From Bacteroidales bacterium (lineage in GTDB: Bacteria > Bacteroidota > Bacteroidia > Bacteroidales > SM23-62): a stretch of 5,626 nt of DNA. The translations under genes were made by a program, and so were the position numbers. Within the stretch, counting starts at the first letter, position 1. Each line of letters starts with the position of its first letter. Under the pieces are notes generated by a model. That model was not told the origin of the DNA, searched no databases, and saw only the letters and a list, made by a program, of their open reading frames with translations. Shown one piece after another: positions 1-5,626 of this stretch. The DNA is taken from assembly GCA_016783865.1 (NCBI GenBank), contig JADHVS010000273.1:1-5626 (forward strand), read 5' to 3'.

Positions 1-624
1 GTATTCCCTGGCCACTTCATTGATCGGCATGCCCGTTACGAAACCATAATTGAAACAGGCACTCATGACACCTGCAAAAACGGCAATGATCAATCCCTTC
101 TTCAGGGCAAATTCTTTGATGGCTGCTTTTCTCTCTTCTTCGGTCAGGTTTTTATTTTTAAGCGAGCCTGCATACCCAATAACCGTAATTCCGGCAAGAC
201 AAACGGCCACTCCAACCAGCGTAAGGATACCGGCCGTTGATCCGAAGAGATTCTCCCCGGCAATTACAGGAGGGATCAATGTTCCGAATGCTGCACAAAA
301 ACCCAGGGAAATGCTTTGTCCAAGGCCTACACCCAAGTATCTGATACTCAGTCCGAAAGTTAAACTGCCAATCCCCCAAAGTGCACCAAAAAGCATAGCC
401 AATAGTTTGGCTGACATTGGTGAATCGGAAAGGATGTCAAGCAAGGTTCCGTTAGGGACAGTGAAAAAGGCAAACACCCATGGGGCAATGACCCAGGCGG
501 CTAGTCCCTGGCTGATCCAGTAGGACTCCCAGGCCCATTTCTTTACTTTTTTAAAGGGAACATAGAAGCTGGCAGCGCCCATGCTGCCGATGGCAATGAG
601 ACCAATTCCTGCGAGTGGGTTCAT
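1..624 (-). CDS. rhaT: RhaT-family L-rhamnose/H+ symporter-like transporter (3' end beyond the window)
   Basis: Inner-membrane transporter of the drug/metabolite superfamily, RhaT family, which couples uptake of L-rhamnose or a related sugar to protons. The window holds the first 208 codons; the frame is still open at the left edge, so the C-terminal part (the family has about ten membrane helices) is missing. Recognisable signatures are the FYVPFKKVKKWAWES stretch (residues 20-34), LFGALWGIGSLTFGLSIRYLG (78-98, family-typical) and a second-half start around FALKKGLIIAVFAGVMSA (172-189). Hydrophobic segments are visible at roughly 2-22, 37-56, 73-92, 98-121, 131-152 and 176-196, with a charged cytoplasmic-type loop at 155-175. 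The start is the ATG at 624-622, followed at once by helix 1; no Shine-Dalgarno is seen. It lies 38 nt downstream of the polyol dehydrogenase on the same strand and is probably co-transcribed. The family call is firm. Rhamnose as the actual substrate is doubtful, because no rhamnose catabolic genes are visible. Confidence 0.9.
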   Translation of the reverse strand, partial: MNPLAGIGLIAIGSMGAASFYVPFKKVKKWAWESYWISQGLAAWVIAPWVFAFFTVPNGTLLDILSDSPMSAKLLAMLFGALWGIGSLTFGLSIRYLGVGLGQSISLGFCAAFGTLIPPVIAGENLFGSTAGILTLVGVAVCLAGITVIGYAGSLKNKNLTEEERKAAIKEFALKKGLIIAVFAGVMSACFNYGFVTGMPINEVAREY

Positions 625-662
625 GATATTAAGTTGTAAATATGTTATTGTGTCATACTGAC

Positions 663-1703
663 CTAATCAAATGCAATCATGGCCTTCATCACACCATCTG
701 CATACTTATCGACCAGGTCGAAGGCTTCCTTCGTTCGGACAAACGGGTAATGGTGTGTAACCAATTGATCTATGTCGACCTTACCTTCGGCGATCATATC
801 CAGTGCAGGTTGGACACAATTGTTCTGGCGCCTGACATTCTGAATATTGAGTTCTTTTCTCCTGATCTGATCTGTTGGGATCGACCAGAAATCAAATTCA
901 GGTATGCCGACTAACACAATCTTTCCTCCCGGTTTCAATAATTTAATAGCCTGTTCCATGGCATCCTGCTGTCCGCAGCATTCGAATACGATATCAAGTG
1001 ATAACGGTTCCATATCTGTAATGGATTTAACAATATCCTCCTTTTCGGGATTACCTGTCCAGGTTGCACCTGCTCTTTTTGCCCTTTCCAAACGATAATC
1101 CAGCTTATCAGTTACATAGTATTTCTGTGCTCCCATAACCTGGGAAGCAAGCAGAACGCTCATCCCGATAGGACCACAACCCAGAATTCCAATATTGGCA
1201 CCTGTTTGTGGCAGACCGGAAAGCCTGACGGCATAGATACCAACAGATAATGGTTCAGACAGTGCAGCCTGGTTGAGGCTCATGTGATCCGGAACAGGAA
1301 AACAGCATCTTTCCGGCATGACCAAAAACTCTGACAGAGATCCTTCTCGCTGTCCCGGACAACCCAGGAAGGAAAGGTTACGGCATGTATGTTCCCTGCC
1401 TGAACGGCACTGGTCACACTCACCACAAGCGACGGCAGGATCTATGGCTATTTTATCGCCGGGCTTAACACGTGTCACTCCCTTTCCTGTTTTTTCCACC
1501 ACACCTGCTGTTTCATGTCCGACAGCAAAAGGATATGTTACTACCTGGCTGCCAATTCTTCCTGCAGTATAATAATGTACATCCGATCCGCACACGCCAA
1601 TGCTCTTCATCCGGATCAGTACATCGTCATCATTGATCATCATTGGATCGGGTACATCCCGCATTTCCATCTCCCGGATCCCGGTTAATAACATCGATTT
1701 CAT
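663..1703 (-). CDS. Zinc-dependent sorbitol/xylitol-type polyol dehydrogenase (MDR superfamily)
   Basis: Cytoplasmic medium-chain dehydrogenase of 346 aa that probably oxidises a polyol (sorbitol, xylitol, L-iditol or similar) to a ketose with NAD. Numbered from the ATG, the catalytic zinc ligands are C38 (GVCGSD), H63-E64 (GHE) and E150 (SEP). The structural zinc lobe is complete with C93, C96, C99 and C107. The Rossmann motif GCGPIG is at 175-180, and an acidic D199 at the end of the second strand favours NAD over NADP. The [10 protein letters not shown] stretch near residue 42 resembles sorbitol dehydrogenases. I place the start at the ATG 1703-1701: the frame is open to an upstream TTG at 1727, but family members begin at this M-K. 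It is the first gene of a probable two-gene unit with the RhaT-like transporter and is divergent from the transaldolase. Substrate within the sorbitol/xylitol/threonine dehydrogenase group is not certain. Confidence 0.9.
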   Translation of the reverse strand: MKSMLLTGIREMEMRDVPDPMMINDDDVLIRMKSIGVCGSDVHYYTAGRIGSQVVTYPFAVGHETAGVVEKTGKGVTRVKPGDKIAIDPAVACGECDQCRSGREHTCRNLSFLGCPGQREGSLSEFLVMPERCCFPVPDHMSLNQAALSEPLSVGIYAVRLSGLPQTGANIGILGCGPIGMSVLLASQVMGAQKYYVTDKLDYRLERAKRAGATWTGNPEKEDIVKSITDMEPLSLDIVFECCGQQDAMEQAIKLLKPGGKIVLVGIPEFDFWSIPTDQIRRKELNIQNVRRQNNCVQPALDMIAEGKVDIDQLVTHHYPFVRTKEAFDLVDKYADGVMKAMIAFD

Positions 1704-1732
1704 TGTAATAATATCTGTTTTGATCAAAAGCT

Positions 1733-1766
1733 TAAAGATAGCTTTTTCAGTCTAATGTCAGCAAAA
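1733..1766 (-). promoter_or_regulatory. Candidate Bacteroidetes-type promoter for the dehydrogenase/transporter unit
   Basis: Read on the minus strand, TTTTG (1766-1762) is followed after 21 nt by TATCTTTA (1740-1733). This is close to the Bacteroidetes primary-sigma consensus TTTG / TAnnTTTG; the last base of the -7 box differs. The -7 box ends about 30 nt upstream of the dehydrogenase ATG at 1703, leaving a short A/T-rich leader with no Shine-Dalgarno. Predicted by eye only. Confidence 0.4.
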
Positions 1767-1819
1767 TTGAATTTTTATTTTACTTGTTTTGCATCACATG
1801 AATTCTTGCTGTTAATGTT

Positions 1820-1827
1820 TATCTTTA
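1820..1827 (+). promoter_or_regulatory. Candidate -7 box for the transaldolase operon
   Basis: TATCTTTA on the plus strand, 32 nt before the transaldolase ATG, matches the Bacteroidetes TAnnTTTG -7 element except for the last base. It is the same octamer (nonamer TATCTTTAA) found facing the other way upstream of the divergent dehydrogenase. No good TTTG -33 box sits at the expected distance; the nearest TTG (1806-1808) is too close. The call is therefore weaker than for the opposite promoter. Confidence 0.28.
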
Positions 1828-1859
1828 AAACCGTAAAAATCGATACATATTATTTTCCA

Positions 1860-2816
1860 ATGAATCTACTTGAGCAGCTAAAAACCTTCACCGAAGTGGT
1901 AGCCGATACCGGTGATTTTGAGAGTATCAGGCAATATAAACCGATTGATGCCACGACCAATCCTTCCCTGATTTTCGCGGCCGCGCAGAATGTAGCTTAT
2001 TATCCTTTGATTGAAGATGCCATTGCCTATGGCCGGAAGAAAGGAGGAAATACCGAAGAAAAACTGGTACACACACTCGATAAAACTGCAGTTAATTTTG
2101 GCATGGAGACTCTCAAAATCGTTCCACGCCGGGTAAGCACGGAAGTAGATGCCAGGCTTTCGTTTGATATTGAAAAAACCATCAAGAAAGCTCGAAAACT
2201 GATCGCTTTATACGAGGAAAACGGAATTGACCGGGGCCGGATTTTAATAAAAGTTGCTTCTACCTGGGAAGGGATTAAAGCAGCAGAGGAACTGGGAAAG
2301 GAGAATATAAAGTGTAACCTGACGTTGTTATTTGGTATGCCACAGGCCATTGCATGTGCAGAAGCCGGTGTTCAACTGATATCTCCATTTGTGGGACGAA
2401 TTTATGATTGGCATAAAAAGGAGCGGGGAGTGGATTATATTCCTGGCAAAGAAGATCCCGGGGTATTGTCTGTCCATGAAATATTTACCTATTATAAAAA
2501 GTTCGATTACCGGACAGAGGTTATGGGAGCCAGCTTCAGGAACATTGAAGAAATCATCGAATTGGCCGGATGCGACCTGCTTACCATTTCTCCGGGACTG
2601 TTGGGTGAGCTGGAAGCATCAGACGAGGTCCTCGAGAGAAAACTGGATGCAGTTCTGGCGAAGAAATCGGATGTTCAAAGAATAACCCTGGATGAAAAGA
2701 GCTTCCGCTGGATGTTGAATGAAAGTGCCATGGCAACAGAAAAGCTTGCAGAAGGTATCAGGAGATTCACTGCAGACCTGATCAGCCTTGAGCAGTTTAT
2801 AGGTACAAAATTGTAA
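1860..2816 (+). CDS. tal: Transaldolase, TalB type
   Basis: Cytoplasmic class I transaldolase of the pentose phosphate pathway. It moves a dihydroxyacetone unit between fructose 6-phosphate/erythrose 4-phosphate and sedoheptulose 7-phosphate/glyceraldehyde 3-phosphate. At 318 aa it has the full length of the E. coli TalB subfamily rather than the short TalC/FSA form. Visible active-site residues, by comparison with TalB: D16 (VVADTGD), N34 (DATTNPSLI), E95 (STEVDARL), the Schiff-base K131 (ILIKVASTW), N153 and T155 (CNLTLL), S175 (ISPF), R180 and R227 (GASFRN). F177, the position equivalent to TalB F178, is the transaldolase rather than aldolase residue. The start is the ATG at 1860, which gives the normal N-terminus; the frame is open upstream to 1755, but those codons encode an unrelated hydrophobic stretch. 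It heads the plus-strand run and is 11 nt from the next gene. Confidence 0.96.
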   Translation: MNLLEQLKTFTEVVADTGDFESIRQYKPIDATTNPSLIFAAAQNVAYYPLIEDAIAYGRKKGGNTEEKLVHTLDKTAVNFGMETLKIVPRRVSTEVDARLSFDIEKTIKKARKLIALYEENGIDRGRILIKVASTWEGIKAAEELGKENIKCNLTLLFGMPQAIACAEAGVQLISPFVGRIYDWHKKERGVDYIPGKEDPGVLSVHEIFTYYKKFDYRTEVMGASFRNIEEIIELAGCDLLTISPGLLGELEASDEVLERKLDAVLAKKSDVQRITLDEKSFRWMLNESAMATEKLAEGIRRFTADLISLEQFIGTKL

Positions 2817-2827
2817 ACTATCAGCCC

Positions 2828-3433
2828 ATGTCCGAAAAAGTTAAAAATCTACTTGAACATGAGGCCAGGGCCATTGCCAATATCCCGGCCTCAGAGGAAT
2901 TTGAAAAAGCTGTTGGCATCATTCATCAGCAGGTCCATAACCGAAAGGGTAAACTGGTCTGCAGTGGCATGGGAAAGGCAGGACAGATTGCCAATAATAT
3001 TGCTACAACTTTTAGTTCCACAGGGACTCCTTCTGATTTCCTTCATCCTGCCGATGCCCAGCATGGTGACCTGGGTGTTTTACAGGAAAATGATGTTCTG
3101 TTGTTTGTCTCCAATTCAGGCAAAACAAGGGAAATCCTGGAGCTCTATTCATTATCTCAGCGACTTTTCAAACTACCCATTATTCTTATTACAGGTAATC
3201 CGGAAGGTGACCTGGTCCGGGAAGCAGATGCAGTATTGTATACCGGAAATCCTGATGAGGTCTGTCCCCTGGGATTAACTCCAACCACATCCACGACAGC
3301 GATGACGGTTATAGGAGACATCCTCGTTGTGATGATGATGGAAAAAATCGGATTTACAGCTGAGGATTATTCGAAAAGACACCATGGCGGCTACCTGGGA
3401 CATAAGTCAAGAAACTCCACAGATTCGAAATGA
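2828..3433 (+). CDS. Stand-alone SIS-domain sugar-phosphate isomerase (KdsD-type D-arabinose-5-phosphate isomerase, no CBS domains)
   Basis: SIS-fold enzyme of 201 aa, likely interconverting D-ribulose 5-phosphate and D-arabinose 5-phosphate in the cytoplasm. It aligns along its whole length with the N-terminal SIS domain of E. coli KdsD/GutQ: SGMGKAG (46-52), ATTFSSTGTPS (59-69), HPADAQHGDLG (73-83), SNSGKTREI (95-103), CPLGLTPTTSTTA (146-158) and GFTAEDYSKRHHGG (175-188). The residues matching the KdsD catalytic set are all present: K50, E102, E144 and H185. It stops where the two CBS domains of KdsD (about 328 aa) would begin, so it is a single-domain version and not a truncation by frameshift: the stop is followed directly by another gene. 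The proline after the catalytic histidine in KdsD is H186 here. It lies between transaldolase and an isochorismatase-like gene, overlapping the latter by ATGA. A 6-phospho-3-hexuloisomerase role is possible but less well supported. Confidence 0.88.
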   Translation: MSEKVKNLLEHEARAIANIPASEEFEKAVGIIHQQVHNRKGKLVCSGMGKAGQIANNIATTFSSTGTPSDFLHPADAQHGDLGVLQENDVLLFVSNSGKTREILELYSLSQRLFKLPIILITGNPEGDLVREADAVLYTGNPDEVCPLGLTPTTSTTAMTVIGDILVVMMMEKIGFTAEDYSKRHHGGYLGHKSRNSTDSK

Positions 3434-3972
3434 GAATTCATAAAGAACAAACTGCCGGTCTTATCATTGATATCCAGGAAAGGCTATTCCCCCATATCCA
3501 TAAACACGAAAAGATCGCCAGAAATACAAGGATCCTGATTGAAGGACTAAAGGCACTTGAAATTCCTGTGCTGGTGACACAACAGTATACGAAAGGCCTC
3601 GGAGAGACTATCCCTGAAATTGCCGAAGCGCTGTCCGGCCAGTCACATATCGAAAAAATCTCTTTCAGTTGCTGCGACGAACCGGCGTTCATGAAGGAAC
3701 TTGTTCAACAGGATAAGGAATTTGTTATTATTGCCGGTATTGAAGCCCACGTATGTGTTTTGCAAACGGCCCTCGACCTTGTCGAAAACAGTTATATTCC
3801 GGTGGTGGTCCATGATTGTGTTTCCTCGCGCAAAAAGAACGATTTTCGCATGGCAATCGAACGGATGAGAAATGAAGGTATTGTTATAACTACCTGTGAA
3901 TCGGTGCTTTTCGAACTTTGCAGGTTTGCCGGAACAGATTCTTTTAAGCAAATCTCCAGGCTCGTTAAGTAA
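3430..3972 (+). CDS. Isochorismatase-family cysteine hydrolase, substrate unknown
   Basis: Cytoplasmic alpha/beta hydrolase of the isochorismatase-like (nicotinamidase/YcaC/ISOC) superfamily, 180 aa. The expected catalytic triad is visible: D14 (LIIDIQERLFP), K76 (EKISFSC) and the nucleophile C109 in GIEAHVCVLQTALDL (103-117), with the usual cis-peptide region just before it. A conserved tail, ITTCESVLFELCRFAGT (153-169), matches the YcaC/ISOC1-2-like subgroup. The subgroup has no agreed substrate; isochorismate itself is unlikely, as no siderophore or menaquinone genes are near. The ATG at 3430 overlaps the TGA of the isomerase gene (ATGA), which suggests translational coupling, and the PfkB kinase starts 40 nt downstream. 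No signal peptide. Family call is strong; role in this locus is not known. Confidence 0.92.
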   Translation: MRIHKEQTAGLIIDIQERLFPHIHKHEKIARNTRILIEGLKALEIPVLVTQQYTKGLGETIPEIAEALSGQSHIEKISFSCCDEPAFMKELVQQDKEFVIIAGIEAHVCVLQTALDLVENSYIPVVVHDCVSSRKKNDFRMAIERMRNEGIVITTCESVLFELCRFAGTDSFKQISRLVK

Positions 3973-4012
3973 GAGTATCTTTATTCTGATCAACGCTGTA
4001 AAATACATTTTA

Positions 4013-4930
4013 ATGAGAAGAGTTTTTGCAATCGGCGAGACCGTACTGGATATTATTTTCAAAGATGGCCAGCCACAGGCAGCCAAACCGGGAGGATCCT
4101 CCCTGAATGCAGCGGTTACCCTTGGACGGCTGGGCAGGAATGTGGAATTCGTTGGCGAATATGGTGAGGATCCGGTGGGAGATCTGATTGACAATTTCCT
4201 GAAAGAGAATAATGTAGGTACTGAATTTGTATCACGGTTTTCAGATGGAAAATCTGCCCTTGCCCTGGCTTTTCTGGATGCGGATAATAATGCTTCCTAC
4301 ACTTTTTATAAAGACTTTCCTGAAGACCGGCTGGGTACTATTCCGCAAGTGACAACAGAGAATGATATCGTGACATTTTGCTCCATTTATGCCATAACGC
4401 GGGAAGTCAGGCCACAATTAATGAAGTTCCTCAACATTGCCAGGTCCAATGATTCCATGCTTCTTTATGATCCCAATTTCAGGTCAGCACACCTTCATGA
4501 GCTGGAGGAACTTCGGCCATTTCTCCTTGAAAATTTTCGGATGGCCCATATTGTGAGGGCCTCAGATGAAGACCTGAAGCATATTTTCAATGTTACTGAT
4601 TCTGATATGGCTTATGACCGGGTATCAGGTATGTGCCCCGTTCTTGTCTTTACGGCCAATGTGAGAGGTGTATTTGTGCATTCTCCTGCAGGTAAATTCC
4701 AGTTTCCGGTTAAGAAAATAAACACGGTCAGTACCATTGGTGCCGGTGATAATTTTAATGCGGGACTGGTTTATTCCTTTATCCGGGATGGGATCATGAA
4801 GGAAGACCTGGTTAATCTGGGCAAAAGTGATTGGGAACGAATAATTACCACTGCCGTTGATTTTGCGACTGAGGTTTGTATGAGTCTTGATAACTACATT
4901 TCAAAGGGATATGCAGAGAATTACGATTGA
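4013..4930 (+). CDS. PfkB-family carbohydrate kinase (fructokinase-like)
   Basis: ATP-dependent sugar kinase of the ribokinase/PfkB family, 305 aa, probably phosphorylating a ketose such as fructose, or another sugar released by the locus. Signatures: N-terminal VFAIGETVLDI (4-14), the substrate-side PGGSSLNAAVTLGRLG (26-41, PfkB signature 1 region), DPNFR (153-157) and C-terminal STIGAGDNFNAGLV (240-253), in which D246 is the catalytic base next to the anion hole GAG. The first position of this motif is S instead of the commoner D, but S is allowed in the family pattern. The start is the ATG at 4013, directly before the first beta strand; the frame is open further upstream into the end of the preceding gene, but that extension is unrelated to the family. 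Last gene of the plus-strand run. Substrate cannot be fixed from sequence; the GETVLDI and PGG region is fructokinase-like. Confidence 0.92.
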   Translation: MRRVFAIGETVLDIIFKDGQPQAAKPGGSSLNAAVTLGRLGRNVEFVGEYGEDPVGDLIDNFLKENNVGTEFVSRFSDGKSALALAFLDADNNASYTFYKDFPEDRLGTIPQVTTENDIVTFCSIYAITREVRPQLMKFLNIARSNDSMLLYDPNFRSAHLHELEELRPFLLENFRMAHIVRASDEDLKHIFNVTDSDMAYDRVSGMCPVLVFTANVRGVFVHSPAGKFQFPVKKINTVSTIGAGDNFNAGLVYSFIRDGIMKEDLVNLGKSDWERIITTAVDFATEVCMSLDNYISKGYAENYD

Positions 4931-4961
4931 ACAAACTTGAAATACATCCATCTTTCTGAAT

Positions 4962-4993
4962 AGTCTTCAAGTATACCAGTCTACAAGTCTGCC
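4962..4993 (+). repeat. Degenerate 8-bp tandem repeat, left arm of an inverted pair
   Basis: Four consecutive octamers with consensus AGTCTACA: AGTCTTCA, AGTATACC, AGTCTACA, AGTCTGCC. The right arm at 5020-5056 carries the same octamer family on the opposite strand. Positions 4978-4988 are a perfect 11-bp reverse complement of 5020-5030. In another register, 4962-4990 pairs with 5026-5054 at 22 of 29 positions. It lies 31 nt downstream of the kinase stop codon. Non-coding as far as can be seen. Confidence 0.75.
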
Positions 4994-5019
4994 AGGAATG
5001 CTATCTAACTTCATTCTTT

Positions 5020-5056
5020 ACTTGTAGACTTGAGGACCAGTAGACTCGTAGACTTC
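5020..5056 (-). repeat. Degenerate 8-bp tandem repeat, right arm of an inverted pair
   Basis: On the plus strand this reads ACTTGTAG, ACTTGAGG, ACCAGTAG, ACTCGTAG and a partial ACTTC, i.e. about four and a half octamers whose reverse complement is the AGTCTACA-like unit of the left arm. The heptamer GTAGACT occurs three times (5024-5030, 5040-5046, 5048-5054). The array runs right up to the stop codon (5057-5059) of the convergent dehydrogenase. A 26-nt non-repeat spacer (4994-5019) separates the arms. There is no T-run after the arms, so it is not a classical intrinsic terminator, although it could still fold in RNA from either strand. Confidence 0.75.
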
Positions 5057-5626
5057 TTAGATTGGAGTTCCGTTTTTCAGGATATAGTCCTCTGCTTGCT
5101 TGTTCCAAATGCCATCCTTAGCATCCACAATATCTGCAAGATCTTTGAAGAAAGAATCTGAGTTGCCTTTCTCCCTGAAATCGTCAATGGCAGTTAGTTC
5201 CAATGATATATTGGTATATATCAGCTTTTTGCCACCGGGTATCTCGGGTAGTCTTTTGGTTGTATCTATCACAGCGTCCAATCCACCTATATGGGTCACC
5301 ATAACAGCCGGGTTGATACTTCCCTTACCCATCAGGTCGAGGGCTTCTTTCATATCACCGGTATTACCTCCGCTGGTGCCTACAACATGGGTGAAGGCAT
5401 AATGTACCTTGTAAAAATTCATCATGGCACTGAAGGCCTGATCTTCAGGACCAGCAAAGAAATTCAGGCATCCGTCCATTCCAAGGATATGGTCGGCCTG
5501 TTCAACAACTGGGCGGACCGGAGCAAAGACAAACACATCATCAAACCCTTTTCCGCCGGTGAGACTGCGCAGATGCTCCGATGGATTTTCCTGGTTTCTT
5601 GTATTCACATAGAGTAACTCGATCCC
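5057..5626 (-). CDS. L-sorbose-1-phosphate reductase-like zinc-binding dehydrogenase (5' part beyond the window)
   Basis: C-terminal 189 residues of a medium-chain dehydrogenase of the sorbose-1-phosphate reductase type. Characterised relatives reduce L-sorbose 1-phosphate to D-glucitol 6-phosphate with NAD(P)H in the cytoplasm. The frame is open to the right edge (GIELLYVNT is the first visible stretch), so the GTG at 5608-5606 is internal, not a start. Seen here are the end of the nucleotide-binding domain and the catalytic-domain return: SLTGGKGFDDVFVFAPV, VEQADHILGMDGCLNFFAGP, the GTSGGNTGDM loop, VMVTHIGGLDAVIDT and IPGGKKLIYTNI, all typical of this subfamily. The zinc ligands and the nucleotide-binding glycine motif lie in the missing N-terminal half and cannot be checked. 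It converges on the PfkB kinase gene with a 126-nt spacer. The true substrate may be another phosphorylated ketose or polyol. Confidence 0.82.
   Translation of the reverse strand, partial: GIELLYVNTRNQENPSEHLRSLTGGKGFDDVFVFAPVRPVVEQADHILGMDGCLNFFAGPEDQAFSAMMNFYKVHYAFTHVVGTSGGNTGDMKEALDLMGKGSINPAVMVTHIGGLDAVIDTTKRLPEIPGGKKLIYTNISLELTAIDDFREKGNSDSFFKDLADIVDAKDGIWNKQAEDYILKNGTPI

Noticed and set aside
1704..1727. An eight-residue N-terminal extension of the polyol dehydrogenase from a TTG at 1727.
   Set aside because: TTG is a poor start, the extension has no family counterpart and it would overlap the leader just after the predicted promoter. The ATG at 1703 gives the normal N-terminus.
1797..1809. 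Near-palindrome CATGAATTCTTG as a regulator operator.
   Set aside because: Only a short imperfect match centred on a common GAATTC; no regulator gene in the window supports a specific call, so it is only mentioned in the divergent-promoter finding.
1755..1859. A 35-residue N-terminal extension of transaldolase containing a hydrophobic stretch that could be taken for a signal peptide.
   Set aside because: Transaldolase is cytoplasmic, the ATG at 1860 gives the standard TalB N-terminus, and the upstream codons cover the promoter region.
1860..3433. Transaldolase plus SIS-domain isomerase considered as a sulfoquinovose (sulfofructose transaldolase) pathway.
   Set aside because: The isomerase matches KdsD rather than a sulfoquinovose isomerase, the transaldolase has the ordinary TalB active site, and no sulfoquinovosidase or sulfolactaldehyde enzyme is visible.
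3896..4012. An upstream GTG start for the PfkB kinase inside the isochorismatase-like gene.
   Set aside because: The extra 39 residues are out-of-frame translation of the previous gene plus the spacer; the family N-terminus begins at the ATG 4013.
4730..4775. S instead of D at the first position of the PfkB C-terminal signature (STIGAGD), considered as a sign of inactivity.
   Set aside because: The family pattern allows S there and the catalytic D246 and the GAG anion hole are intact.
5057..5617. Plus-strand open frames of about 100 codons opposite the reductase gene, and similar ones opposite the other genes.
   Set aside because: They lie wholly within strongly recognised genes on the other strand and resemble no family.

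Overview
The window looks like part of a Bacteroidetes (probably Bacteroidales-like) chromosome. The start codons lack clear Shine-Dalgarno sequences and are preceded by A/T-rich leaders. The region between the divergent genes carries TAnnTTTR-type -7 boxes. The base composition is moderate, and the proteins read like those of that phylum. The taxonomic assignment is inference; there is no rRNA or other marker gene here.

Layout, left to right. (1) On the minus strand, a sorbitol/xylitol-type zinc dehydrogenase (663-1703) is followed by a RhaT-family sugar/H+ symporter (624 down to 1, cut by the left edge). They are 38 nt apart and probably co-transcribed. (2) A 156-nt divergent intergenic region (1704-1859) has candidate promoters facing both ways. 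(3) On the plus strand lies a compact run of four genes: TalB-type transaldolase (1860-2816), a stand-alone KdsD-type SIS-domain arabinose-5-phosphate isomerase (2828-3433), an isochorismatase-family cysteine hydrolase (3430-3972, 4-bp overlap with the isomerase gene) and a PfkB-family sugar kinase (4013-4930). (4) A 126-nt convergent spacer holds an inverted pair of degenerate 8-bp tandem repeats. (5) On the minus strand, the C-terminal part of an L-sorbose-1-phosphate-reductase-like zinc dehydrogenase (5057-5626) is cut by the right edge.

Taken together this looks like a carbohydrate or polyol utilisation locus. The transporter would bring in a sugar or polyol, the two dehydrogenases would interconvert polyols and ketoses (free or phosphorylated), the PfkB kinase would phosphorylate a ketose such as fructose, and the isomerase and transaldolase would feed pentose-phosphate intermediates. 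The exact substrate cannot be read from the window. No regulator, glycoside hydrolase or SusC/D pair is present. The role of the isochorismatase-like hydrolase, which is tightly coupled to the isomerase, is the least explained part.

All genes appear intact apart from the two truncated by the window edges. I found no RNA genes, CRISPR arrays, insertion sequences or phage genes.
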